Counted from the stretch's first letter, positions 8,680-17,230 are shown. The stretch: 64,000 bases of DNA from Luxibacter massiliensis (GCF_900604355.1 NZ_UWOE01000001.1:2852001-2916000), one strand, 5' to 3'. Made by a program: numbers and translations. Notes: generated by a model from the sequence alone, not told the origin.

Positions 8680-9474
8680 CTACATATTTTTAGAAATTTC
8701 TGTACATGCCTTCATTGCTTCAATCACTGCACTTCTAAGACCCTTTTCCTCGAGCACACGGACAGCCTCAATTGTGGTTCCTCCTGGGGAGCAGACCATA
8801 TCTTTTAATTCTCCGGGGTGCCTGCCTGTCTCAAGAACCATCTTTGCACTTCCATATACTGCCTGGGCTGCAAATTTATATGCCTGGGCCCTGGGCATTC
8901 CATCTGCCACAGCAGCATCTGCCATTGCCTCAATAAACATAAAAACATATGCCGGGGAACTGCCGCTTGTGGAAACCACCACATCCATTAACCTCTCCGG
9001 AATTACTTCTACCTTGCCAAAAGCACTCAGTATGCCGACTGCATACTTTACCTCTTCCTCTGTGACATATTTATTGGGGCAGGCGGCTGTCATCCCCTCC
9101 CCTACCATGGCAGGAGTATTGGGCATAGTGCGTATAATTTTTACCGCTTTCCCAAACTGCTCTTCCAGCCATGCAAGTGTTTTGCCTGGAGCAATTGTAA
9201 TAATAATCTGCCCCTTCCTGACAAAATCTTTAATCTCTGCAATCGTAGATGCATAAAACTGTGGTTTAACTGAAAGCACAACTATCTCCGCCTTCTCAAC
9301 TACTTCTCTGTTATCTGCAGTGACATGGATACCATATGTTTCTTTCACCTTCTCTCTTCCGGGCTCAAAAATATCTGACCCAATAATTTCGTCTGCTTTA
9401 AAAATGCCTTCTTTAATAATTCCGCCCATAATAGCGCCAGCCATATTGCCTGTGCCAATAAAACCTAACTTCAT
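8680..9474 (-). CDS. proC: Pyrroline-5-carboxylate reductase
   Basis: 264 residues. It reduces pyrroline-5-carboxylate to L-proline with NAD(P)H. The N-terminal Rossmann motif GFIGTGNMAGAI (residues 4-15) and the C-terminal signature around LKDMVCSPGGTTIEAV are present, and the length is typical. GGAGG lies upstream of the ATG. HypD, encoded 4 kb away, produces pyrroline-5-carboxylate from trans-4-hydroxy-L-proline. A ProC close to HypD is a recurring arrangement in gut Clostridia, so this copy may serve hydroxyproline use as well as biosynthesis. No proA/proB is adjacent. Confidence 0.95.
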   Translation of the reverse strand: MKLGFIGTGNMAGAIMGGIIKEGIFKADEIIGSDIFEPGREKVKETYGIHVTADNREVVEKAEIVVLSVKPQFYASTIAEIKDFVRKGQIIITIAPGKTLAWLEEQFGKAVKIIRTMPNTPAMVGEGMTAACPNKYVTEEEVKYAVGILSAFGKVEVIPERLMDVVVSTSGSSPAYVFMFIEAMADAAVADGMPRAQAYKFAAQAVYGSAKMVLETGRHPGELKDMVCSPGGTTIEAVRVLEEKGLRSAVIEAMKACTEISKNM

Positions 9475-9514
9475 AACACCTATCCTCCATTTGTGTAAAT
9501 TTTTGGTTCAATTT

Positions 9515-9558
9515 CAAAGGGGTCTGTCCCTTTTGCAAAAGGGTCTGTCCCCTTTGCA
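9515..9558 (-). repeat. GGGTCTGTCCC/CCCTTTTGCAAAAGGG repeat, copy B
   Basis: Two units in the same arrangement as copy A, centred on CCCTTTTGCAAAAGGG. It starts 41 bp upstream of the proC ATG, so it would lie in the proC 5' leader if the promoter is further upstream. Confidence 0.8.
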
Positions 9559-9563
9559 TTTCC

Positions 9564-9592
9564 AAGTATACACCCCTTATATTTGTATACAA
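9564..9592. promoter_or_regulatory. Candidate GntR/FadR operator upstream of proC
   Basis: TTGTATACAA at 9583-9592 is a perfect 10-bp palindrome of the GntR/FadR form TNGT-N-ACNA; a second GTATAC lies nearby at about 9566-9571. The same motif occurs upstream of the GntR gene (10133-10159). Binding is inferred. Confidence 0.45.
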
Positions 9593-9657
9593 ATTAAATC
9601 TTTGAATACAATATAGCATTTCAATAATATCCTGTCAATCCTTACTTCAATACTTTT

Positions 9658-9927
9658 CTACTTTACTGAAAAGCTATGTTCGTTTTCAAGAGGAATCTCT
9701 TCTGTATCCATCCATTCTATGGATATAAAGTGTCCCTGATTTAGTCCTACAAGCAATTTTTGAATCAGTTTTTCTCTGCCCTGCACCTCCATGCTCACTG
9801 TACCATCCCACTCATTTTTTACCCAGCCGGTCAGATTCAGCGACTGTGCAAGATATTTAGCCGTATACCTGAAACCCACTCCCTGTACTCGGCCATGGAA
9901 TATAATACGTTTCCTCACTTCAGCCAT
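9658..9927 (-). CDS. acyP: Acylphosphatase
   Basis: 89 residues. It hydrolyses carboxyl-phosphate bonds such as acetyl or carbamoyl phosphate in the cytoplasm. The catalytic signature GRVQGVGFRYTAKYLA (residues about 12-27, with the essential Arg in VGFR) and a GWVKNEWDGTVSMEVQG segment containing the conserved Asn are visible. Length is typical. AAGGAGG precedes the ATG. It lies upstream of proC in the same direction, across a 183-bp gap with repeats and operators, so an operon is possible but not shown. Confidence 0.95.
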   Translation of the reverse strand: MAEVRKRIIFHGRVQGVGFRYTAKYLAQSLNLTGWVKNEWDGTVSMEVQGREKLIQKLLVGLNQGHFISIEWMDTEEIPLENEHSFSVK

Positions 9928-10331
9928 TTTCTTATTTACCTCCTTTTGATGTTCTTACCAAAAGTATCCTTTCATACCTTCAAAGGCAGACAGGCCTCCT
10001 CCAATAAGGTTTGCCTGGGGGCATTCCTTAATTTGCAGCAGCACTGTTATAGTTACCTCCCCTATTTATCTCAGCAATACCCAGTCTTATTTTCCAATCA
10101 AAGTTGCAAATCAATACCTTTTACCTTATAATCTGTATACAGAATCTAAATTTGTATACCCCAAGGGCGCCCCATAATACATGCCCTTCGGACAGACGGA
10201 TTGGGTCCATTAAGACATCCTTTCATACAGTCAGTCAGATTTCGTACATCAAGATTTATCCAGGGGCACTCCCCTAAATTATACAACCACATTCAAACCT
10301 ATTTAAAAATTACAACTTTGGAGGTATTGTC
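9928..10331. promoter_or_regulatory. Divergent intergenic region with two GTATAC motifs
   Basis: This 404-bp region separates acylphosphatase (minus) from gntR (plus). CTGTATACAG (10133-10142, perfect palindrome) and TTGTATAC (10152-10159), 19 bp apart, match the FadR-type operator shape and the site upstream of proC. No gene was seen. Confidence 0.45.
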
Positions 10332-10967
10332 ATGGCAGAAAGACATATTTCTCTGGCCGACCAGGCATATGAAACTATACGTACAAATATATTAAACCTC
10401 ACATATCCGCCCGGAATGCAGCTAACAGAAAAACGCCTTTCCGAGGATCTGAATATGAGCAGGAACCCTGTGCGAACTGCAATTAAAATGCTGCAGGCTG
10501 AAGGCCTGATTATATCCGACTATTATAAATCAATGACAGTGAAAGAAATTACAGCAAAGGATATCCAGGAAATATATCAGCTCAGGGAACTGCTGGAAGG
10601 AGATGCATTCCGTCTCATCTTCACCACCGGACGTTGGGAGGAATACTCTTACAGGATTGAAGAAAAGGTTGTCCGCATGTGCGCTTCTGCCTCCGACATA
10701 TTCCGCTGGGAGGTGGCCGATACCCATATGCATATGGAAATTATCAGTATTTATGACAATAGCCGTATTAACCGGATTTATGAAAATAATCTTTCAGAGT
10801 TAATCCGTATGGGACAACGTTCTGTCAAAAACGGCATGGATATCGCAAAGACAAACCTGAACCTGAAGAAGATGATCCAGTATATGCGTGTCAATGACTA
10901 TGCAAATGCCTTTGAGATTCTTCGTCAAGATCATTTTACAATAGGAAAAGAGACTGCACTGGGATAG
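10332..10967 (+). CDS. GntR-family regulator, FadR subfamily (FCD domain)
   Basis: 211 residues. The winged helix at residues about 10-72 includes LTEKRLSEDLNMSRNPVRTA. The C-terminal all-helical FCD domain carries likely metal-binding residues (VADTHMHMEI). GGAGGT precedes the ATG. It sits among proC, an AllA-like gene and hypD, and FadR-type palindromes lie upstream of both it and proC. It is therefore the best local candidate to control amino-acid or hydroxyproline use; the ligand is unknown. Confidence 0.9.
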   Translation: MAERHISLADQAYETIRTNILNLTYPPGMQLTEKRLSEDLNMSRNPVRTAIKMLQAEGLIISDYYKSMTVKEITAKDIQEIYQLRELLEGDAFRLIFTTGRWEEYSYRIEEKVVRMCASASDIFRWEVADTHMHMEIISIYDNSRINRIYENNLSELIRMGQRSVKNGMDIAKTNLNLKKMIQYMRVNDYANAFEILRQDHFTIGKETALG

Positions 10968-10984
10968 CCAGCCAGTCTCTTTTT
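10947..10984 (+). terminator. Terminator overlapping the gntR 3' end
   Basis: AGAGACTG (10949-10956) pairs with CAGTCTCT (10973-10980), followed by TTTT. The stem includes the last codons and the stop of the GntR gene and separates it from the convergent AllA-like gene. Confidence 0.7.
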
Positions 10985-10992
10985 ATCTGCCC

Positions 10993-11475
10993 TTATAACA
11001 CAATTTCCATCCAATCCTCTTCTGGATAATCTACTACATAGCAGTCATTGGCATAGACTCTCTCCGGCAGAACAATAAGCACATGTACCACATCCTCTTT
11101 AACAGGCATTGGAGCCAGATGCCATACTCCCGTATTAAGCTTCACTACAGTACCCTTGGGAACTATAAATGCCTCTGTCTTATCCGGAACAGGCTCTTTC
11201 GTGGCTGGGGCAACGTGAATTACCACATCCCCGTCAAGCGGCAGAATCCCCTCTCCTGTATAATTATGGTACTCTGCAGAATCCACAATCATCCTGTCTG
11301 CCTTTTCTGTCACAAGACTGGAAAAAGTAACAGGTACTTCTCCTGAAACAGGAAGCGCCACTTTATCATTATAAAATGCTCCAAGACAATTTCCTGTAGG
11401 TTCCGTCAGATTATAGAACATTCCGTACTGCGAGAATGCCTCTGCAGTCAGCATCTGTGCTTTAATTGTTCTCAT
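10993..11475 (-). CDS. Ureidoglycolate lyase (AllA)-like cupin protein
   Basis: 160 residues. The sequence resembles the ureidoglycolate lyase/AllA family, including the region with GVWHLAPMPV, where the family has a conserved GxWH. AllA releases urea from ureidoglycolate in allantoin breakdown. No allantoinase, allantoate or oxamate genes are nearby, so the physiological substrate is uncertain. RBS TAGGAGG precedes the ATG. It is convergent with gntR, with the IS110 element just upstream of its 5' side, which may have displaced or modified its promoter. Confidence 0.75.
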   Translation of the reverse strand: MRTIKAQMLTAEAFSQYGMFYNLTEPTGNCLGAFYNDKVALPVSGEVPVTFSSLVTEKADRMIVDSAEYHNYTGEGILPLDGDVVIHVAPATKEPVPDKTEAFIVPKGTVVKLNTGVWHLAPMPVKEDVVHVLIVLPERVYANDCYVVDYPEEDWMEIVL

Positions 11476-11670
11476 AGAATTATCCTCCTACCTCAATATT
11501 TGAAATTTGTCAATATATCTCCCGATATATTTTAAAGTTTTATATCATCATCCATAAATGGATGGAATGACTGATGTTCTTTCTTCTGCCGATCTATATC
11601 CATACACTTACCCTACCAGTTCTCGCTGGGTCTTTGCCCTGACATTCCTTCCTTCTGCTTTATGGATAAA

Positions 11671-11741
11671 GGCACGGGGCAGACTTGTGCTATCATGCTG
11701 CCTCTTTGGGCTGATGGAGGATCCCTCCTTGTCCCCGTGCC
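11671..11741 (-). ncRNA. Candidate structured (bridge-type) RNA of the IS110 element
   Basis: A 9-bp outer stem (GGCACGGGG 11671-11679 with CCCCGTGCC 11733-11741) encloses two inner hairpins, GGCAG/CTGCC and GGAGG/CCTCC. IS110-family elements are known to encode a structured bridge RNA in a non-coding end, and in the IS1111 branch it lies 3' of the transposase as here. Identity as a bridge RNA is inferred from position and structure only. Confidence 0.35.
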
Positions 11742-11761
11742 ATTACCGGCTCTCTTTCTTC

Positions 11762-13063
11762 TCAGGCAGCTGCTTTAAGCTGTTCCCTGCGGACATATCC
11801 GAATACTTTTTTCGGGTCGTAGTTTTCCTTTTTCTTGGCAAGCGTGTGGATCAGCGTCAGTATCTTTTTGCTGACTACGATCAATGCCTGCATCTTTTTC
11901 AGCGGATCTTTCTCCCTCGTTTTCAGGTAATGGTATAACTGTTTCATCTCATCATTTGCAGCAACCATTGTCAGTGCCATCTGATACAGCACACTCCGCA
12001 GGTTTTTCCTCCCTCGTTTGGATATCTTTGTCCCGCTCTTGTTCTTTCCTGAGCTGTCCTCCACAAGGTTATACCCTGCCATACGGCTCATCTGACGCGG
12101 GTTTTCAAAACGAGTCGGGTCGCCAAGCTCCCCAAGACACGCCGCCAGTGTTACCACGCCGATTCCCTTTATACTTAATAAGAATCCTGCATACTCGGTC
12201 TTCTCTAACATTTCTGCCATTTTTCCTTCCAGTTCTTCTGTCTGTTTCTCCAAAAGCCCCAGTTCTTCCAGCGTCAGGCTCAGTTTCAGCATGGCAGCTT
12301 CTTCCCCATAATCTACGCCGATGGAATCTTTTGCGGCTTCTACAAGCTGTTCTGCTTTCCTGCGTCCAACGGTTTTCTTTACCGCTTTCTTTATCTCTGC
12401 TGTAACCCCGTCTACACTTAGCTCAAGAATGAATTTAGGAAATGGGCATACCTTTAATATCTGCCTCGATGCTTTCCCCGTAAGCGGGCATTTGAACACT
12501 TCTGTATACTCCGGGAAAAACTCATCCAGTACCGCCGTAACTGTATTCTTCAATGCACTTTTACGCTTATTTAATCCGGTTCTGGTCGTGGACAGCACTC
12601 TCAGTTCGGCATAAATATCATGGGGCAGGTACAGTTCAAAATATCTCCCGTCCTTCACCAGCTTCCCAATCGTCAGCGCATCCTTCTTATCCGACTTTGT
12701 CTGGCTGTTATCATCAAGCTCCTTTGCCTGTTTTGTCGCATACGGATTGACGAGGACGACCCTGATCCCCTCCTGCTTATTAAGCCAGTTCGCGAATGCT
12801 TTCCAGTAATGTCCGGTGGGTTCCATTCCAACGACAGCCTCTGCAAAATTTTCCTCCTTGCATATCTGGCGGATCCTTGTTAATATAGTCTCAAAGCCGC
12901 TTTTACTGTTTTTGAATTTCAAGGCATGGCTATACTCAATGCCTCTGAAATCAACAAACCTTGCCCACTGATAGTTTTTGGCGATATCCACGCCAACTAT
13001 AAGGGTATTTGTTTTGATTGCGAGTAGTTTCTGTTTCAGGCGGTCTTCATACTTTACTTTCAT
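11762..13063 (-). CDS. IS110-family transposase (DEDD recombinase)
   Basis: 433 residues. The N-terminal RuvC-like domain shows the first acid in GVDIAK, the glutamate in VGMEPTGHYW, and acids in SDKKDA. The C-terminal Transposase_20 domain contains IKGIGVVTLAA and RMAGYNLVEDSSGKNKSG with the conserved serine region. Length is normal and there is no internal stop, so the gene appears intact. Its AAGGAG lies inside a hairpin (see 13069-13137). Adjacent structured non-coding DNA supports a functional element. Confidence 0.93.
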   Translation of the reverse strand: MKVKYEDRLKQKLLAIKTNTLIVGVDIAKNYQWARFVDFRGIEYSHALKFKNSKSGFETILTRIRQICKEENFAEAVVGMEPTGHYWKAFANWLNKQEGIRVVLVNPYATKQAKELDDNSQTKSDKKDALTIGKLVKDGRYFELYLPHDIYAELRVLSTTRTGLNKRKSALKNTVTAVLDEFFPEYTEVFKCPLTGKASRQILKVCPFPKFILELSVDGVTAEIKKAVKKTVGRRKAEQLVEAAKDSIGVDYGEEAAMLKLSLTLEELGLLEKQTEELEGKMAEMLEKTEYAGFLLSIKGIGVVTLAACLGELGDPTRFENPRQMSRMAGYNLVEDSSGKNKSGTKISKRGRKNLRSVLYQMALTMVAANDEMKQLYHYLKTREKDPLKKMQALIVVSKKILTLIHTLAKKKENYDPKKVFGYVRREQLKAAA

Positions 13064-13068
13064 TGTTA

Positions 13069-13137
13069 TAAAATCTCCTTTGTATTCTGATGTATTAAGT
13101 CGCTAAACTCATATACATCATACGGGGAGATTTTATT
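13069..13137 (-). promoter_or_regulatory. Hairpin sequestering the transposase ribosome-binding site
   Basis: On the minus strand, ATAAAATCTCC...ATGATGTAT pairs with ATACATCA...GGAGATTTTAT across a 19-nt loop with a small internal loop. The 3' arm contains the AAGGAG that precedes the transposase ATG. Read-through transcripts would hide the site, a known way to limit IS transposition. Confidence 0.5.
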
Positions 13138-13140
13138 TTG

Positions 13141-13524
13141 TCAAAGTTCAAATTTCATTCTCTATAGGAATGCTGTAATAAATAGTTTTATTTTCTTTTA
13201 TGGTACTGCATATTGCCCCTTTTTTCAACTATCTGTCACTTTATTTGGACTGCTTTGTATTAGTCAAATACCCCGATACAGGCATCGGGGTATTTGACCT
13301 TCGCAGCAGTCACCAAATGGACATATAAACATGCCCCCTTGGTTCGTTGCCTGCGGGAATAAAGGAGAGCGCCCGGCCAGATATCCCCATCCGCAAAACA
13401 CAATGAGTCTCCAGACATGCCTGCCTTGGTTACTGCGTCTTACCCGAGAAATAAAATGACTCCGGGACACTCCCATATATACAACTGCTGCAAGAAAGTT
13501 CATTTATCAGCAGCCACTTATTAT
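13141..13524. other. Intergenic region between IS110 and hypD, with palindrome copy 2
   Basis: It holds the palindrome at 13262-13297 and nothing else clear. A long minus-strand open frame through 13264-13503 lacks a good ribosome-binding site and ends in the palindrome, so it is not called as a gene. Confidence 0.5.
13262..13326. repeat. Dispersed palindromic repeat, copy 2
   Basis: Arms 13262-13278 and 13281-13297 (17 bp, one G-T wobble) have the same core ATACCCCGATAC as copy 1 at 3115-3150, and both copies share the flank GCAGCAGTC...GGACAT. It lies downstream of hypD, between it and the IS. Confidence 0.75.
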
Positions 13525-15900
13525 TTAGTTAAAATTCTGCTCTGTACGGTTGATAATCTCATCCTGCAAAGCTTTGCTTAAATTTCTGAAATGGTCACTG
13601 TAACCTGCCACACGCACGATCAGATCTTTGTAGTCATCTGGATTCTGCTGTGCTTTTATCAATGTCTCTCTGTCAATAACATTAAACTGGATATGGTGTC
13701 CATCCATATTAAAATACGTCCTCACCAAATTTGCCATATGGTCAAGGCCTTCCTCCCCTGCCACAACGTTTGGAGTGAACTTCTGATTCAGAAGTGTGCC
13801 GCCCGTCTGAAGGTGGTCCATTTTAGCGCAGGATTTAACAACCGCCGTGGGGCCGTTTACATCTGCCCCTTTCTCAGGAGAAATGCCTTCTGAAACAGGC
13901 TTATGTGCCAGACGGCCATTTGCACTTGCCATCATCACATCCCCAAAATATACATGGCACGTAGTTGGAAGCATGTTGATTCTGTATGTCCCCCCCACCA
14001 TATTGGGCCGCCCTGTCACCTGGCTTCTGTAATATTCAAATACAGACTTCATGATATCATCAGCATAATCATCATCATTGCCATATTTAGGCGTCTTATT
14101 ACGCACAAGGTTTAATATTCTGTCATGCCCCTCGAAATTATCATCCAGAGCCTGCATCAGCTCTTCCATTGTAAATGTTTTTTTATCATATACATTATAT
14201 TTCACCGCAGAGAGACAGTCTGTAATGGTTCCAATACCTACCCCCTGGAGATATTTTGTATTATATCTGGCGCCGCCGCTGTTGTAGTCTTTTCCTTTAG
14301 AAATACAGTCGTTTGTAATCACAGAGAGGAATGGCACCGGCATGTATTCAGCATATATTTTCTCGATCACATTGCTTCCCTGGATTTTAATATCGATAAA
14401 ATGTTTCATCTGCTTTTTAAATGCATCAAACAGTTCATCATAAGTCCCAAAATCAGCAGCATGCCCAAGCTTTAACCCAAGCTGCTTGCCAGTCATTTTA
14501 TCAAACCCATTATTTAATGTCAGCTCAAACACCTTTGGAATATTAAAATAGCCAGTCAGTATATATGCCTCATTTCCAAACGCCCCAGTCTCAACACATC
14601 CGCTTGTTCCGCCGCGTCTGGCATCCTCTAATGATTTCCCTGCATTGAGGAGTTCCTGGATAACCGCCTCTGTATTATAAAATGCAGGCTGGCCCCATCC
14701 CTTCCTGGAAATCTCACAGGCACGCTTCAAAAACTTCTGAGGTGTCTTTCTGCTTATCTGTACATTAGAGCTTGGCTGAAGGAGCTTCATCTCATCCATG
14801 CAGTCCAGAATCAAATAGCTGACATTATTTACGCCGTTTTCCCCGGATGGAGTAATTCCCCCGGTGTTAAGATTTGCAAAGTCAGTATAGGTACTGCTTT
14901 CTTTCAGGGTAATACCTACTTTCGGAGGAGCAGGCTGATTATTAAATTTTACCCACAGACATTCCAGTAATTCCAGGGCCTTTTCATCGTCCAGTATCCC
15001 ATCCTCCACGTCTTTTTCATAAAATGGGTTCAGATGCTGGTCAAAACGCCCCGGACTGTATGCGTCCCATGGATTCAGCTCACTGGTTACTCCAAGATGT
15101 ACAAACCAATACATCTGAATCGCCTGCCAATAAGTCTCCGGCTTATGGGCCGGCACCACATCGCAATTAGCAGCGATCTGAAGCAGTTCCTCTTTTCTCT
15201 TCGGATCTGTCTCTCTCTCTGCCAACTCCCGAGCATACGCGGCATATCTTTCCCCAAGAACCATAATCGCATCACAGGCAAGCTTCATGCCTTCCAACTC
15301 ATTTTTCTTATCCAGGGCCTCAGGGTCACTCATAAAATCAAGGCTATCAATGGATTTCTGGATATCCTCCTTATAATCTAAAAATCCTTTCTCATAAATC
15401 TTAACAGATCCTACCGTATGCCCCGGCCCTCTCTGCTCCATAAATTCCGTGAAAATCCCTGCCTCATATGCCTCTCTCCATTCTGCTGTCATCTGGCGCA
15501 GAATTTTGCTACGTATAGAACGCTTTTCCCAGTAAGGTATCATCACTTCTTCCTGAACTTTATAGTCCTCTTCTTTCACCTTGAAGCTGATAAGCTCCCT
15601 GTCATTCATGACATGCATATCCTCTACAGTATGGCAGCAAAGCTCTGGAAATGTAGGAGACGCCTGGGGGGAATCCCCTTTTTCTCCCACAATCAGCTCT
15701 CCTTCACCAATATACAAGGTTTTTGTAGAAAAATAATCTTTCAGTACCTGCCCTCTTAATTCGGGTATGGACAATTCTCCCTCGTATTTTTTGTACGTCT
15801 CAGTCTCGCTTACCGCACGCTCCAAATCAATATGGGCCGGAGTATCCAGACTTAATTTCCTCAGCTTCTTAACACGGGCATTCATTCCTCTTTCTTCCAT
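13525..15900 (-). CDS. hypD: Trans-4-hydroxy-L-proline dehydratase (glycyl radical enzyme)
   Basis: 791 residues. It dehydrates trans-4-hydroxy-L-proline to pyrroline-5-carboxylate. The active-site loop GGTSGCVETGAFG places the thiyl Cys at 435 and Glu at 437, and the radical loop VRVAGYSD places Gly at 766. These positions and the length are within one or two residues of what I recall for the characterised Clostridioides difficile HypD (Cys434, Glu436, Gly765), which separates it from choline, glycerol and formate-lyase relatives (their loops differ). Start at 15900: AGGAGG lies 8 nt upstream. The activase gene ends 4 bp before it. Confidence 0.9.
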   Translation of the reverse strand: MEERGMNARVKKLRKLSLDTPAHIDLERAVSETETYKKYEGELSIPELRGQVLKDYFSTKTLYIGEGELIVGEKGDSPQASPTFPELCCHTVEDMHVMNDRELISFKVKEEDYKVQEEVMIPYWEKRSIRSKILRQMTAEWREAYEAGIFTEFMEQRGPGHTVGSVKIYEKGFLDYKEDIQKSIDSLDFMSDPEALDKKNELEGMKLACDAIMVLGERYAAYARELAERETDPKRKEELLQIAANCDVVPAHKPETYWQAIQMYWFVHLGVTSELNPWDAYSPGRFDQHLNPFYEKDVEDGILDDEKALELLECLWVKFNNQPAPPKVGITLKESSTYTDFANLNTGGITPSGENGVNNVSYLILDCMDEMKLLQPSSNVQISRKTPQKFLKRACEISRKGWGQPAFYNTEAVIQELLNAGKSLEDARRGGTSGCVETGAFGNEAYILTGYFNIPKVFELTLNNGFDKMTGKQLGLKLGHAADFGTYDELFDAFKKQMKHFIDIKIQGSNVIEKIYAEYMPVPFLSVITNDCISKGKDYNSGGARYNTKYLQGVGIGTITDCLSAVKYNVYDKKTFTMEELMQALDDNFEGHDRILNLVRNKTPKYGNDDDYADDIMKSVFEYYRSQVTGRPNMVGGTYRINMLPTTCHVYFGDVMMASANGRLAHKPVSEGISPEKGADVNGPTAVVKSCAKMDHLQTGGTLLNQKFTPNVVAGEEGLDHMANLVRTYFNMDGHHIQFNVIDRETLIKAQQNPDDYKDLIVRVAGYSDHFRNLSKALQDEIINRTEQNFN

Positions 15901-15904
15901 TGTT

Positions 15905-16813
15905 TTAACCTCCTATTTTGACATTCTGGAATCCTGCTTTCTGGAAAAGCTCTACAAAGTGTTCCATTTCTTCTTTATCAGGTGCATGTAAATCAGCGCC
16001 CTCATAACATCTCCCAATTTTAGGGTATTTGCCTGAACCAGTATTATGATAAGGAAGCAGATTCACTCTTGCTGCACATATCTGCTTCTCCTGCAACCAC
16101 TTTATAATCTCCTGCATAGCCCTCTGGCTTCCATTTACTTCCTTAACCACAGGAATACGGATGTATATATGGGCCCCTGCCCTGCTTAACTTCTCTAAAT
16201 TCTCCAGGATCTGCCCGTTTCCTGCCCCCATATACTGCCTGTGGACTGCCTGGTCAATGGTCTTTATATCATACAGAAACGTCTCTATATATGGCAGAAT
16301 CCGTTCATAGTTCTCATATGGAGCCTGCCCACACGTGTCAATTGTGACAGAAATACCCAGGCGGTGCAGTTTTTTGACCAGTGCTTCCACAAAGTCCATA
16401 TCTGCAGTCATAACCTCTCCGCCTGACAGTGTCACGCCCCCGCCAGATTCCTCATAAAACATTTCGTCTTTCTTAAGTTCCTTTACAAGCTCATCAACAG
16501 AATATTCCCTGCCGGTGACCTCCCTCAGGTTTAGGTTACATGCATCTGTGCATTTTCCACATACCATACATTTATCCCTGTCTGTGAAAGCCTTGCCCGC
16601 CCTGATAGAAACAGCGCCCAGGGGACAGGCTCCCGCACAGTTCCCGCAGCCTGTACATTTCTCCTCATCACAGGACAATTCTTTTGTATAACTCTGAGTC
16701 TCTGGATTATGGCACCATGTACACCTTAAATGGCAGCCTTTGAAAAATACTGTTGTACGGATCCCATCCCCATCATGGATGGAATATTTCTGGATATCAG
16801 TTATCAGACTCAT
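15905..16813 (-). CDS. Glycyl radical enzyme activase for HypD
   Basis: 302 residues. A radical-SAM enzyme that abstracts hydrogen from Gly766 of HypD. The SAM cluster motif is CHLRCTWC (about residues 29-36). An inserted ferredoxin-like part carries two 4Fe-4S motifs (CTGCGNCAGAC and CMVCGKCTDAC), as in most GRE activases other than the pyruvate formate-lyase type. SAM contacts include LSGGEV. It is the first gene of a two-gene operon with hypD and has a promoter at 16958-16986. Confidence 0.93.
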   Translation of the reverse strand: MSLITDIQKYSIHDGDGIRTTVFFKGCHLRCTWCHNPETQSYTKELSCDEEKCTGCGNCAGACPLGAVSIRAGKAFTDRDKCMVCGKCTDACNLNLREVTGREYSVDELVKELKKDEMFYEESGGGVTLSGGEVMTADMDFVEALVKKLHRLGISVTIDTCGQAPYENYERILPYIETFLYDIKTIDQAVHRQYMGAGNGQILENLEKLSRAGAHIYIRIPVVKEVNGSQRAMQEIIKWLQEKQICAARVNLLPYHNTGSGKYPKIGRCYEGADLHAPDKEEMEHFVELFQKAGFQNVKIGG

Positions 16814-16957
16814 GACTCTATTCTCCGTTAAAATTTATAAAACATTTTGCCATTCTCTGCAAATTTTTCAGTTCTCTAATATAAGGATTCCTGCTTCTGC
16901 AAAAGATACAATCTTTTAGCCGGGTGCCCCTTTAGACCACCGTTTGTACTATAGTCT

Positions 16958-16986
16958 AATTTATCATATTCTCTTCTTACTGTCAA
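16958..16986 (-). promoter_or_regulatory. Promoter of the hypD activase-hypD operon
   Basis: Minus-strand TTGACA (16986-16981), 17 bp, TAAATT (16963-16958). The palindrome ACTATAGT (16948-16955) just downstream of the -10 is a possible operator. The start codon is about 145 bp further on, so there is a sizeable untranslated leader. Confidence 0.65.
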
Positions 16987-17195
16987 GAATTTATCAATAT
17001 AATAGGCCTCTATTTCCACTCGAACTAACGGCTTTTTATTTTTGTTCTGTGGAAATATATTTGCAGGCCACTTTCTCTAAATATGAATACTTTATTTTTT
17101 TAGGGGCACATTTCCCAATAGAAGCTAAATAACCGGCTTTTACTGACTGTATCCGAAAGCATCAATGTTAAAATTAAAACATTTACTCCGGCTTA

Positions 17196-17224
17196 TTGTT
17201 AAATTCACATTACTATGCTATGAT
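17196..17224 (+). promoter_or_regulatory. Promoter of the hydrogenase-maturation operon
   Basis: TTGTTA (17196-17201), 17 bp, TATGAT (17219-17224). Predicted start near 17231, which gives a leader of about 205 nt before the first gene. Confidence 0.65.
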
Positions 17225-17230
17225 ATAAAT

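Larger units (their letters stand above)
11545..13140 (-). mobile_element. IS110-family insertion sequence (ends approximate)
   Basis: A single DEDD transposase gene is flanked by about 200 bp of non-coding DNA on its 3' side and about 75 bp on its 5' side. IS110 elements lack classical terminal inverted repeats and target duplications, so the exact ends cannot be fixed from one copy. It lies between the AllA-like gene and hypD. Confidence 0.55.

Noticed and set aside
13264..13503. Minus-strand 79-codon open frame between IS110 and hypD
   Set aside because: No ribosome-binding site; the frame ends in the dispersed palindrome, so it is probably not a gene, although its last 22 codons match the frame in the other copy.
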